From the NCBI GenBank assembly GCA_004298155.1, contig SCRD01000012.1, positions 248,001 through 312,000 on the forward strand: DNA of 64,000 nt, read 5' to 3'. This stretch comes from Acidobacteriota bacterium. Its GTDB lineage: Bacteria > Acidobacteriota > Terriglobia > UBA7540. The notes below the pieces were generated by a model. That model was not told the DNA's origin. It did no database searches and was given only the letters and a program-made list of their open reading frames with translations. Below are positions 53,837 through 64,000 of the stretch, piece after piece. Within the stretch, counting starts at the first letter, position 1, and each line of letters opens with the position of its first letter. Position numbers and translations under genes: made by a program.

Positions 53837-54211
53837 ATGATTATAGGCATTCGTCTGAGGAAACTGCGTGAAGAGCGCAAACTTTCCCAGGGCGACATTG
53901 AGAAACGCACGGGACTCCTGCGCTGCTATATTTCCCGGGTCGAGAACGGGCACACGGTGCCTTCTCTCGAGACCTTGGAGCGATTGGCTGCAGCCATGGA
54001 GATCCCCCTCTATCAGCTGTTTTATGAGGGGGAAAGACCACCGGACCTCCCTAATCTGACCCAGCGCAAGAGTACCGACGAGCTGGCCATGGAGATTCCG
54101 GCAGACCGTGATTCGCGGTTTTTCCAGAAAGTCAAGCGACTGCTTGGCAACATTAATGACCGCGACCGACGGCTGCTGCTCTACATGGCACAGAAGTTAG
54201 CGAATCGTTAG
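53837..54211 (+). CDS. XRE-family transcriptional regulator
   Basis: A 124-residue protein. Residues 5-62 are a Cro/C1-type helix-turn-helix (IRLRKLREERKLSQGDIEKRTGLLRCYISRVENGHTVPSLETLERLAAAM). The C-terminal part has a short charged region and a final helix (KVKRLLGNINDRDRRLLLYMAQKLA). No ligand domain is recognised. The target is unknown. It is divergent to the ECF sigma operon and converges on guaA. Confidence 0.85.
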   Translation: MIIGIRLRKLREERKLSQGDIEKRTGLLRCYISRVENGHTVPSLETLERLAAAMEIPLYQLFYEGERPPDLPNLTQRKSTDELAMEIPADRDSRFFQKVKRLLGNINDRDRRLLLYMAQKLANR

Positions 54212-54274
54212 CCAGGACGGTTCGCCGTTCGGGGATCCATGGGACGCGCGAGGGCTGTATGGAGGGGGAAGCAC

Positions 54275-55813
<1,539 letters not shown>

Positions 55814-56167
55814 CTTCGAGTTTGCTCCAATACTCCGCCTGATAACGACAGCGTGGCCACGGGCGTTGGATTGATCAGCTATTGTACAACATATTGTGCT
55901 GAGGGTGGCAAGCAAAGACAACCTGTCGTGTATTTGCCAGGCGTTTATCCGGCTGGCGATTTATGGCCATGCTGACTAGGGCTGGATATCGATTGTGCTA
56001 AGGCGCATCGCCATTCGCTTCAAAAGTAACCATAAGCAATTCTCGATGGCCCGAGAGCACGCCGAGAGGCTATTTTCCTGGGGAAAAAAAGGAATCATTT
56101 TTCAAACTGATTGCTTGCCATGATTGCCTGCGGCACTACTTGGGCCCACACGTCTCCCAGACGGTAA
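55814..56167. other. Gap between leuS and guaA
   Basis: About 350 bases. On the minus strand a T-rich stretch (CCTTTTTTTCCCC, around 56077-56090) lies downstream of leuS, but no stable hairpin precedes it. The guaA promoter should be in this region; no strong match stands out. Confidence 0.4.
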
Positions 56168-58675
56168 TCACTTTACGACAATATTGATGAGCTTTTGCGG
56201 CACGATGATGATTTTAACGATCTGGCGGCCGTTGGTGCTTTGGGTGACCTTTTCGTCGGCAAGTGCAAGCTGCCGGATGTCATCCTCGGTTGCCTCAACC
56301 GCCACGCGAATCCGGGTGCGAAGTTTGCCATTTACCTGGACGGGCAGTTCCAGTTCTTCTTCGGCCGCAAGTCCCGAGTCGTAGGCCGGCCATTTCACGC
56401 GAAGGGTTGCTCCAGAATGGCCAAGACCCTCCCAAAGCTCGTCAGCGATGTGAGGCGCAAAAGGCGCCAGGGTCAGAACCAATATCTCAAGTGTTTCTTT
56501 AACTATCTCCCGGCGAACCTTCCCGCTCGAAATCGCAGACTCCATCTCGCCAAGTTCATTCACTAGCTCCATCGCCAGGGCAATATCGGTATTGAAGTGC
56601 CAGCGCTCCTCCATGTCCTCAGTTACGTGCCGGAGCACCTGGTGTGCTTTGCGCAGCAATTTCCGCTCTTCGAGTGTATATTCCGGAACAACCGCCGGGC
56701 GGGCCGTCTGACCCAGCATTGATTTTGCCATCCCCAAGCTCTCAGCATATTTGGCAACCACACGATAAACGCGGTTCAGAAAGCGTGACGAGCCTTCGAT
56801 GCCGGTGTCGCTCCAGTCGAGGTCCTTTTCAGGCGGCGCAGCGAACAGCATGTAGAGGCGAACCGTGTCGGCGCCGTACTTTTCAAACATGGCGGTGGGG
56901 TCAACCACATTGCCCTTGGATTTTGACATCTTCGCCCCATCCTTGATCACCATTCCCTGCGTAAACAGCCTGGCGACGGGCTCGGAAAAGCTGACCAGGC
57001 CAATGTCCTTCATCACCTTGGTGAAGAACCTCATGTAAATCAGGTGGAGGATGGCGTGCTCAATGCCGCCGATATACTGGTCCACTGGAAACCAGTAGTC
57101 CACGGCTTCCCTGCTGATCGGCGCCGTATCAATTTTGGGATCTGTGTAGCGGTAGAAATACCACGAAGAATCGACAAAAGTGTCCATCGTGTCCGTCTCT
57201 CGACGTGCCGGTCCGCCGCACTTTGGGCAGGTTGTGGCCACAAACCCAGGAACGTTGGCCAGCGGTGACTGCCCGGTTCCTGTCAGTTTCACGTCGGCGG
57301 GCAGGAGAACCGGCAACTGCGATTCCGGAACAGGGACTACTCCGCAGGACTGGCAATAAATGATGGGTATCGGAGTACCCCAATATCTCTGACGCGAGAT
57401 ACCCCAGTCCTTGATCCGGTACTGTGTTGTTCCCTTGCCGAAGCCGTCGTTCTCAGCATCGCGGGTCATGCGCTCAATTGCCCGTGCAGAACTGAGACCG
57501 GTGTATGGGCCGGAATTCACAAGCTTGCCGTACTCTGTGAAGGCTTTCTCAAGTTTTGCTTGAGGTATTCCATCTTCCGGCACAATAACCGTCCGGATGG
57601 GAAGATTAAAAGTGGTGCAGAACTCGTAGTCGCGCTGGTCATGCGCTGGCACGGCCATCACGGCTCCCGTACCGTATTCCATCAGGACAAAATTCGCTAC
57701 CCAGATGGGAACCTGCTCCCCGTTATAAGGATTGCGGGCGGCAAATCCGGTTGCCACGCCATCCTTCTCAAGGTTCACTTCAACCCGCGCACGGAGAGCA
57801 GAGGCCTTGATACGCTCCACCTCTCCGCGGAGATGTTCCTGGCCTTTCGATGCTGCGATCAAATTTTCAACCAGAGGGTGTTCCGCAGCCAGAAAGACAA
57901 CCGTGCATCCGAAGATCGTATCCACGCGAGTGGTAAAAACACGAAGCGGAAGGCCAAGCGCCTCAATCCGGAAGGCAACTTCGGTCCCCTGTGACTTCCC
58001 AATCCAGTTCTGCTGCATGGTCAGGACGCGTTCCGGCCAGCGAACCAATTCTTTCATGTCGTCCAGCAAGCGCTCAGCATAATCGGTAATCTTCAAGAAC
58101 CACTGTTCGAGCTCTTTTTCAACCACTGGCGTATCTTCGTGCCGCCAACAGCAACCGTCTACGACCTGCTCGTTGGCAAGGACGGTTTCGCATTGTGGAC
58201 ACCAGTTAACCCGGCTCTTCTTGCGATAGGCCAGGCCTCGTTCATACATCTTCAGGAAGAACCACTGGTTCCAGCGGTAATATTCCGGGACACAAGTGGT
58301 TACCTCGCGGCGCCAGTCGTAGCTGACGCCCAACCTCTTCAACTGTTGTCGCATTCGGTCTATGTAGGCGAAGGTAAATTCCGCCGGCGGCCGCTGGTGC
58401 TTGATGGCTGCGTTCTCGGCCGGCAATCCAAAGGCATCCCATCCGATAGGATGAAGGACGTTGAAGCCTTTCATCGACATGTAGCGCGCCAGGGCATCGC
58501 CAATCGAGTAGTTGCGGACATGGCCCATGTGGATATCGCCAGAGGGATAGGGCAACATTTCGAGCACGTAATACTTTTTGCGCCCGGGCGCGAGGTCAGC
58601 ATCAAACAGATCCTGTTCGGCCCATAGCTTCTGCCACTTCGATTCAATTTTCTGCGGGTCGTAGTTGGTGTCCAT
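56168..58675 (-). CDS. leuS: Leucyl-tRNA synthetase
   Basis: An 835-residue class Ia synthetase of bacterial LeuRS type. The HIGH motif is within PYPSGDIHMGHVRNYS, the editing domain has TTRVDTIFGCTVVFLAAEHPL, the leucine-specific region is present, and KMSKSKGNVVDP is the KMSKS loop. The anticodon-binding and C-terminal domains are complete. It starts 11 bases after the hypothetical gene and is the last gene of nfo-hypothetical-leuS. Confidence 0.97.
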   Translation of the reverse strand: MDTNYDPQKIESKWQKLWAEQDLFDADLAPGRKKYYVLEMLPYPSGDIHMGHVRNYSIGDALARYMSMKGFNVLHPIGWDAFGLPAENAAIKHQRPPAEFTFAYIDRMRQQLKRLGVSYDWRREVTTCVPEYYRWNQWFFLKMYERGLAYRKKSRVNWCPQCETVLANEQVVDGCCWRHEDTPVVEKELEQWFLKITDYAERLLDDMKELVRWPERVLTMQQNWIGKSQGTEVAFRIEALGLPLRVFTTRVDTIFGCTVVFLAAEHPLVENLIAASKGQEHLRGEVERIKASALRARVEVNLEKDGVATGFAARNPYNGEQVPIWVANFVLMEYGTGAVMAVPAHDQRDYEFCTTFNLPIRTVIVPEDGIPQAKLEKAFTEYGKLVNSGPYTGLSSARAIERMTRDAENDGFGKGTTQYRIKDWGISRQRYWGTPIPIIYCQSCGVVPVPESQLPVLLPADVKLTGTGQSPLANVPGFVATTCPKCGGPARRETDTMDTFVDSSWYFYRYTDPKIDTAPISREAVDYWFPVDQYIGGIEHAILHLIYMRFFTKVMKDIGLVSFSEPVARLFTQGMVIKDGAKMSKSKGNVVDPTAMFEKYGADTVRLYMLFAAPPEKDLDWSDTGIEGSSRFLNRVYRVVAKYAESLGMAKSMLGQTARPAVVPEYTLEERKLLRKAHQVLRHVTEDMEERWHFNTDIALAMELVNELGEMESAISSGKVRREIVKETLEILVLTLAPFAPHIADELWEGLGHSGATLRVKWPAYDSGLAAEEELELPVQVNGKLRTRIRVAVEATEDDIRQLALADEKVTQSTNGRQIVKIIIVPQKLINIVVK

Positions 58676-58686
58676 CGGTTAACTCT

Positions 58687-59073
58687 TCAGAGAATTTCGG
58701 AATCTCGTCTGGGAAGCCGCTGCACGGCCTTCATCCCCTTTTCCGTGACGTAATACCATAGCATGCCGGCCTTGTTCTGGCTGAAATCTACGGGCCAGAA
58801 CCGCTTCGTCTCAGTGTCATAACTGCACGCTTGCGCGAAGCCTTCCAGCTCCAATTCCTTTAACGCATTGATAACTTCCTGGCGGGAGACTGGGACGGCT
58901 GCCAGCGCCTTCCAGCGATTGAGACCAGATTCAACTCGATACTCTTGATTGATCGTCTTCAGAATAATATCAAGATTTTCATAATCGTCGGCTATCGCGT
59001 TGAGTACAAGCTCAAGAATCGCGGCGAACCGGTCCCGCGTCAGGTCGTCCCACCAGCGCTCAACGCCTGGCAC
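58687..59073 (-). CDS. Conserved-looking protein of unknown function between nfo and leuS
   Basis: A 128-residue soluble protein starting with GTG after AGGAGAG. It overlaps the nfo stop by 14 bases and ends 11 bases before leuS, so it is very likely translated as part of that operon. The sequence has a helix-rich N-terminal half (RFAAILELVLNAIADDYENLDIIL) and a winged-helix-like second half (VSRQEVINALKELELEGFAQAC, MLWYYVTEKGMKAV). It has no membrane segment, signal peptide or metal motif. I cannot assign a function. Confidence 0.8.
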   Translation of the reverse strand: MPGVERWWDDLTRDRFAAILELVLNAIADDYENLDIILKTINQEYRVESGLNRWKALAAVPVSRQEVINALKELELEGFAQACSYDTETKRFWPVDFSQNKAGMLWYYVTEKGMKAVQRLPRRDSEIL

Positions 59074-59947
59074 GGGGTTTCTCTCCTGCCAGCCTGCGCA
59101 TCATTGTAAGGTCTCGTCTGTCGTCGCCCGGCTCGTCCACCGGAGTTTCGCAGATGAATGGAATGCCGCAGAGTTTTGGATGGCGCACAATTCTGCCAAA
59201 AGCTTCCGCCCCAATTTGCCCCTCGCCGATATGCTCATGCCGGTCAACGTGAGAATCAAAGGCCGATTTTGAATCGTTGGCGTGAATAACTCGAACCTTC
59301 TTAATGCCCACGGTCCTCTCAAGTTCCGAGATCGTCCTGGATAGGCCTGCGACAGTATGAACTGAATAACCAGACGCAAACGAGTGAGCGGTGTCAATGC
59401 ATGCTCCGACTGGCAGATCCCTTCCCGCTCCAGAAACCATTTCCGCAACTTCTTCAAAATTCCTGCCGATAGCAGATCCCTGGCCTGCTGTGTTCTCAAT
59501 CAAAACTGTCAGTCCGTCGAGCGAGAGCCCACTGGCCGCTTCTTTGAGCGACTCGACGCAGGTTACTATAGCCTGGGCGACACTTGCCCCTTTGGAGCTG
59601 CCTGGGTGCGCCACAAGGTAGTCCGCTCCGAGCGCGAGGGCACGCTTGAGTTCCCGCCTGAAAGCCTCGACCGACTTTGCGCGAATGCCCGGATCGGCCG
59701 AGGCGAGATTGATCAGGTAATTGTCGTGAATTACCAGCGGTGAGAGCTTACGGGATTCGCGCTCTGAACGGAAGCGCTCGCATTCCTCCGGCGCAGGGTC
59801 AATGGTTCGCCAGCCTCGAGGGTTGGCAGAAAACATCTGAAAGGTGTCACAGCCGATTTCGCTTGCACGGCGGGCCGCATTTTCCAGCGCCCCCGCAATC
59901 GATGTGTGTACTCCCACCCGCAATCGGCTTTTTTGCGCTTTCTGCAT
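59060..59947 (-). CDS. nfo: Deoxyribonuclease IV (AP endonuclease, Nfo)
   Basis: A 295-residue endonuclease IV that cuts at abasic sites in base-excision repair. Family motifs are VGVHTSIAGALENA, TFQMFSANPRGW, LVIHDNYLINLAS, LVAHPGSSKG, VLIENTAGQGSAIG, VGACIDTAHSFASGY and IHANDSKSAFDSHVDRHEHIGEG. The trinuclear zinc ligands (His, Glu, Asp) are present. It is first in the operon with the unknown 128-residue gene and leuS. Confidence 0.95.
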   Translation of the reverse strand: MQKAQKSRLRVGVHTSIAGALENAARRASEIGCDTFQMFSANPRGWRTIDPAPEECERFRSERESRKLSPLVIHDNYLINLASADPGIRAKSVEAFRRELKRALALGADYLVAHPGSSKGASVAQAIVTCVESLKEAASGLSLDGLTVLIENTAGQGSAIGRNFEEVAEMVSGAGRDLPVGACIDTAHSFASGYSVHTVAGLSRTISELERTVGIKKVRVIHANDSKSAFDSHVDRHEHIGEGQIGAEAFGRIVRHPKLCGIPFICETPVDEPGDDRRDLTMMRRLAGEKPRARR

Positions 59948-60555
59948 GAGGCATCTTAACAGAGCCTCTTCAGAAGCGTCAATTTCAAGCGTTTGAAAGA
60001 CATGCTGAGGGATACCCTCGGCAAATTACACGGATCGGGTATCAATGCGTATTATTATTTTGCATTCAGAGAGGCTGCACTTGCCGAAAGATCGTGGGAT
60101 GTTCCATGCGCTTAATTGTCGGCGTGCCGACATGTTGAAGTGAAACATTAAGGAAGTTACCCACAACATCACCGATAGCGCATTCCTGCTGGGAGCAAGA
60201 CACCAGCAATGCCCAAGCATTGCATCCAACCATACCATAAAGTAATGCATTAATAGTGCCTCACGAACCAGACCTTCGCGGCAGAGACCTGAGGGCCGTA
60301 CAGAAGCAATCAGAACCAGTAATGAGCCAATCATTGAGCGGTACAGTTGTAATCCTGCAAGGCATGCGCTAAACTTCGTCGCTCTGGCCGTGCGTCAATT
60401 GACACATGTTATTGCCTGGAGATCCGATGGCCTCGATGCACTAGACCTGAACTGGACGGCGGCCAAATCTTACATCCAGTAATCGACATGAAACTTCCGG
60501 TTATCGCCCCCAGCAAAACTTTAGGGCCGTCTTTCCAAAGAGAGTGTTTCGCCGT
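59948..60555. other. Divergent gap without a recognised gene
   Basis: About 600 bases between nfo and the beta-propeller lipoprotein, transcribed away from each other. A minus-strand open frame around 60026-60334 has a Met/Cys/Trp-rich translation without domain features, so I do not call it. No RNA gene or strong promoter was recognised. Confidence 0.4.
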
Positions 60556-61767
60556 ATGAGACTTCCCTCCTCTCAAGGCTGTTTAACTCCAGTCAATTTG
60601 TCCCGCCTTGAAACATGCAACGGCGCCGTTCCGCGGACGCTCAAGGGGGCCGTTTCTCTCACAATTGGACTGATTGCACTTGCCTGCTTGAGCTGCCACA
60701 AGAAGGAACCGCCGCCACGCCCGTATCTCGCCTTCGTCGTCAACAACCAAAGCCAGTCGGTGGCCGTTGTTGATCTGGCGGACCCAAAGGTCGTCGCCAC
60801 AATTCCTGTTGCGCCACTGCCTGAAAAAGCCGTCCGCAGGCCTGGACACCATCAAATCTACGTCGTATCTCAGTCCGGAAAAATCAGTGTCATAGATTTC
60901 CCGGCGTTGAGGGTTTCGCACACAATCGATATCGGGCAGTCCGCTGGAAACCTGCTGTTCTCCCCCGATGGAAACCATGCTTACACGATTGACCCTCGGG
61001 CCGGGCAGGTGGTTTTTCTCGACTGCAATACTCAGAAGGAAACCGGCCGCATCAGTCTGGTTCCAAATCTCGCGCAAATTGCCATCACGCCAGATGGGAA
61101 AACCCTGATTGTCAGTGATCCAGCAGGAAATCGATTGTTTTTAATAAGTGCGGATACACAAAAAGTGCTAGGCAATGTCATAGTCGGCAAAACACCCGGG
61201 CCTTTGGCGGTCTCGCTCGACAGTTCAGTGGTCTATGTGGCGGATACAGGCGACGAAAAAATCTCCGCCGCGCAGGTCTCTTCGCGAACAATTATTGCTC
61301 ACATTGAGACAGGATCCAGACCGGACGCTCTGGTCCTCAAACCCGATGGAGGCGAGCTTTTCGTCCTCAGCGGCGAGGCTTCAACGATGACGATTGTTGA
61401 CGTCTCCCATGAAAACGTCGAGCAGGTGTTGCCCACGGGAAGACGTCCGATCGCCGCTGCCTTCAAGCAGGATTCAAGCGTGATGTACCTAGCCACCGGG
61501 GGGGATGGCTCCGTTACCGCATTCGACATTGTTAACCGGGCAGTCGAAAGCACCATCCACATGGGGGTGTCGCCTCGTGCCCTTGCCCTGACGCCCGATG
61601 AGCGCTTCCTGGCCGTGGTGGACGGTGCCTCGGGCACTCTGGCTGTTACCCGCTCAACTCCCCTGTCCATGGTCGCCGTTATACCTGTCGGATCAAACCC
61701 GGTTGACATCATCATCCCCGGGTGGGAATGGACGAACAGCAGTCGGCAAGAAAGTCGCTCGGATTGA
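60556..61767 (+). CDS. YVTN-type beta-propeller lipoprotein
   Basis: A protein of about 403 residues. A hydrophobic segment ends in a lipobox (LIALACLSC), and the mature part is a seven-bladed propeller of YVTN/NHL-like repeats. Repeat examples are YLAFVVNNQSQSVAVVDLADPKVVATIPV, LLFSPDGNHAYTIDPRAGQVVFLD, IAITPDGKTLIVSDPAGNRLFLI and LALTPDERFLAVVDGASGTLAV. The role is unknown; relatives bind surface partners or cofactors. The start is uncertain: the n-region before the hydrophobic segment is long, and a GTG at 60544 is also possible. Confidence 0.82.
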   Translation: MRLPSSQGCLTPVNLSRLETCNGAVPRTLKGAVSLTIGLIALACLSCHKKEPPPRPYLAFVVNNQSQSVAVVDLADPKVVATIPVAPLPEKAVRRPGHHQIYVVSQSGKISVIDFPALRVSHTIDIGQSAGNLLFSPDGNHAYTIDPRAGQVVFLDCNTQKETGRISLVPNLAQIAITPDGKTLIVSDPAGNRLFLISADTQKVLGNVIVGKTPGPLAVSLDSSVVYVADTGDEKISAAQVSSRTIIAHIETGSRPDALVLKPDGGELFVLSGEASTMTIVDVSHENVEQVLPTGRRPIAAAFKQDSSVMYLATGGDGSVTAFDIVNRAVESTIHMGVSPRALALTPDERFLAVVDGASGTLAVTRSTPLSMVAVIPVGSNPVDIIIPGWEWTNSSRQESRSD

Positions 61768-61897
61768 TGGCTGATGTGACTTACATGTCAAGAAGTTGAT
61801 ATGGACTTAATCTTATACTTTATATATTTGATATAGCTGATTGTTCTGCTTCGATATTGAATAACGATAAAGAACCATAGATTTCCGCCAACGACGC

Positions 61898-64000
61898 CTA
61901 CCAATCCTGAAATTCTTCGGAAAGATGCAATGTCAGCCAGCCTTCCTGCGGCATGATCTGGAGCGGAAGGTCGTCGGCCCAGAGTGAAATCTGAATCCGA
62001 ACCTGCTTCCCCGGGCTGATTCCCAGGATGCTATTGGTCAATTGGGCTTCGAATATCTGTAAAAAACTGGCTTTCACGTTATCTCCGGTTCCCTCTGGGA
62101 TCTTTAGTGACTCACTGCCTTTCCAGAACTCGATGTTGGCAACCATCCCATCACAAACCGATACGTGGAGCCGCGCATTACAGTCTCCATCGATGGTGAT
62201 CCGGATCTCGAAGGAGGCATATTCCTGTCTGAAAGCCGCCTTGAAGTCCAGGCGAAGAAAGAGGGCATCGCGGCTGCAGCCGTAGTAAAGGGATTCAAGA
62301 CAATTGTGCGCTCCATGCATCGAGCCTGAAGTGGTGTTGGGAAGATAGATTCCCGCACCAATCCATTCAAAGTAGTTTGTCTCCATCCCGTCAATCGAGG
62401 GCTTAATGGTTCCCGTTGGTAGGTAGTTTACCGCCCGGGGTTCAGTCCCTTTGATTGGAACCGCCAGACTGTCTGGCGGCGACTCGCCCAGCAGGCGGTA
62501 GATGTTGCTCAGGTGTGTGCGGTAAAGATGATCAAATTCCTCATCGTGGCCACTTGAATGTTCAGGACCATACCACCAGCACCAGTCGCTCCCTTCACTG
62601 ACCCAGAGCTCGTGCTGCGCACGCTCGCGGTTTGAGTCGTTGACACTGCTTCGGGCTTGGTGTTCGCCGAAAAATTCGCGAGCTTCAGCCAAGAGATTCC
62701 AGGCGCGATTGTCTTCTTCAGCCCCAATCCACACGTCAAAATTTGCGTTGATCCAGGAGCCAGGCACAACGTGCTGGATTGTTTGCGCTTCACATAGTTC
62801 CAGGGCCTCACTTGCCGTAACCGCTTTCAGATCAGGATCATCCACAACTTTCTTATAAAAACACTTCAGAAATTCACGGCCGTTGCGAGGGAAAAATTCC
62901 CAGGCGTTTTCACCGTCGAGAATAATGGAGATCACCCTGGGGCCGTCCCCAGCGCAACGCGCGGCAGCGTGGATTCGCTGGTGAAGATCATGAGCCGCAG
63001 CCTCGGGCGGCATGTTGGCGTAGGCAAATCCAATCAGGTCTGAAAGGTAGTGGTCTCTGAAAAAAACGGAGATTGTCTGGTTTCCCGCACTAAACCTGTA
63101 AGGCCGATAAAGCTCGCATGCCCCTTCAAGCGACCCGTCATGGCGACGGCTAAAGTTTGTTGGAAGTGATTGACTCAGCACGCCCTCGTCCGTCGCAGTC
63201 CAATTAAAGCCCTCCCGCGCGGCGAGCCCCAACACTTCGTCAGAAACACTTCCTTCGCTCGGCCACAGCCCCGCAGGCCGACGACCGAAAACATTCTCAT
63301 GCAGATTGACGGCGGCCTTTAATTGCGCTGCCGCATCTTCCGGATGTTGGAAGACCCTCTGCGGCAAGCGCACTCCGGGGTGGGACTCCGTGGCCACATT
63401 CGTGTCACAAATCAGAGGCAGGATGGGATGATAGAAGGGGGATGTGGAGAGTTCAATCTGGCCGCGTTCGGAGGCGGCACGATATTCTTCAAGTGTTACA
63501 TTAAATATCTCGATTTCTTTCTTGCGCACTGTTTGTTTGTCCGCTTCTGTAAATCCCTTCCCCTTTTTTACAAGACTTCGAACCGTTTCATCCGAAGAAA
63601 GGTAAATTTCGTCAAACCAGGCAAGCTGCGACAAAACCTGAAGGTCGATAAAATCACGCACAGCCCAAAATCGGCCAATGTCGCCTGGATTGCCGCCGTG
63701 CGCTTTGTCGTAAAGCTCGCGCAGGCGCGGGAAGCGATTCACAAGGTTCTTGAGGTTCATCTGAAACGAGACTTCAACCAGCTCTTCACGTTCTGAAGAG
63801 GACAGTTGGTCCACAGGTTTAAATGCGATGTTGAAGGCTTGCTCGTGTACCTCATCTCGGGCATACTCTTGAAGTTGGGAAATCAGAGACGGGACAAGGT
63901 TGAACGTTGCGTGGAACTCGGGGAATTCCCGGAGCATAGCGACCATTCCGTAATAGTCCTTCAGCGCGTGGAGCCGGACCCACGGCATCGTGTAGACGCC
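61898..64000 (-). CDS. GH57 glycoside hydrolase (partial, cut by window edge)
   Basis: About 700 residues are visible; the frame stays open to the right edge and reads GVYTMPWVRLHALKDYYGM. In GH57 this normally follows the first strand with the HQPYY motif, so roughly 20-30 residues are missing. The catalytic nucleophile is in GLWPSEGSVSDEV (Glu), and the acid/base Asp is in ISIILDGENAWEFF. A C-terminal beta-sandwich follows from about residue 500. The family includes amylases, 4-alpha-glucanotransferases and branching enzymes; the exact activity is open. There is no signal peptide in the visible part. Confidence 0.92.
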   Translation of the reverse strand, partial: GVYTMPWVRLHALKDYYGMVAMLREFPEFHATFNLVPSLISQLQEYARDEVHEQAFNIAFKPVDQLSSSEREELVEVSFQMNLKNLVNRFPRLRELYDKAHGGNPGDIGRFWAVRDFIDLQVLSQLAWFDEIYLSSDETVRSLVKKGKGFTEADKQTVRKKEIEIFNVTLEEYRAASERGQIELSTSPFYHPILPLICDTNVATESHPGVRLPQRVFQHPEDAAAQLKAAVNLHENVFGRRPAGLWPSEGSVSDEVLGLAAREGFNWTATDEGVLSQSLPTNFSRRHDGSLEGACELYRPYRFSAGNQTISVFFRDHYLSDLIGFAYANMPPEAAAHDLHQRIHAAARCAGDGPRVISIILDGENAWEFFPRNGREFLKCFYKKVVDDPDLKAVTASEALELCEAQTIQHVVPGSWINANFDVWIGAEEDNRAWNLLAEAREFFGEHQARSSVNDSNRERAQHELWVSEGSDWCWWYGPEHSSGHDEEFDHLYRTHLSNIYRLLGESPPDSLAVPIKGTEPRAVNYLPTGTIKPSIDGMETNYFEWIGAGIYLPNTTSGSMHGAHNCLESLYYGCSRDALFLRLDFKAAFRQEYASFEIRITIDGDCNARLHVSVCDGMVANIEFWKGSESLKIPEGTGDNVKASFLQIFEAQLTNSILGISPGKQVRIQISLWADDLPLQIMPQEGWLTLHLSEEFQDW

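Noticed and set aside
60026-60334. 102-codon minus-strand frame between nfo and the propeller lipoprotein
   Set aside because: The translation is unusually rich in Met, Trp, Cys and Arg, without domain features or a ribosome binding site.

Overview
The window reads as chromosomal DNA of a Gram-negative, heterotrophic bacterium, most likely an Acidobacteriota (Terriglobia/Bryobacterales-like). This is inferred from the gene mix, not from a marker gene. It has moderately high GC, a complete Tol-Pal envelope set, a YpdA-type flavoprotein, many Tat-exported sugar-related enzymes (sugar isomerase-like, GH35, DUF362, nitrilase, Gfo/Idh, sulfatase), a GH29 fucosidase, and MacA/MacB-like ABC efflux. 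No rRNA, tRNA, CRISPR array, prophage or insertion sequence was recognised.

Layout. 0-11.6 kb: exported or sugar-linked metabolism (isomerase-like TIM barrel, sugar-acid dehydratase, GH35 beta-galactosidase, cupin, epimerase), ending in the cstA-ybdD carbon-starvation/pyruvate transporter pair. 11.6-12.96 kb: a long gap with no convincing gene. 12.96-18.9 kb: the least familiar part. It holds an orphan Flp-type pilin with a Gly/Ser-rich tail, a membrane-anchored protein with three Cys-containing repeats closed by a strong terminator, and two paralogous genes of an unknown family. The two paralogues carry the same promoter layout and flank an exported amidohydrolase. 19.5-25.8 kb: DUF362, nitrilase, Gfo/Idh and fucosidase. 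25.9-30.9 kb: a five-gene TetR/efflux operon with a clear promoter and operator. 31.2-33.7 kb: sulfatase and MBL-fold hydrolase. 33.8-42 kb: a run of minus-strand genes (recN, miaB, bifunctional nuclease, parA, parB, a dead GGCT-family gene, ypdA, aldo/keto reductase). 42.3-48.6 kb: tolQ, tolR, a TonB/TolA-like gene, tolB, pal, cpoB, ssb. 48.9-61.8 kb: an outer-membrane barrel, malic enzyme, an ECF sigma/anti-sigma/Spy-like module, an XRE regulator that may be leaderless, guaA, the nfo-hypothetical-leuS operon and a beta-propeller lipoprotein. The right edge cuts a GH57 glycoside hydrolase.

How the genes fit together. The exported hydrolases, the sulfatase and the sugar-acid dehydratase suggest scavenging of sulfated, galactose- and fucose-containing polysaccharides. 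CstA would take up small acids such as pyruvate. The Tol-Pal cluster, the sigma/anti-sigma/Spy module and the ABC efflux operon serve envelope integrity and stress. ParAB, RecN, Nfo, SSB, MiaB, GuaA and LeuS are housekeeping. The best candidate for something undescribed is the 12.96-18.9 kb locus, above all the paralogue pair with its shared promoter motif.
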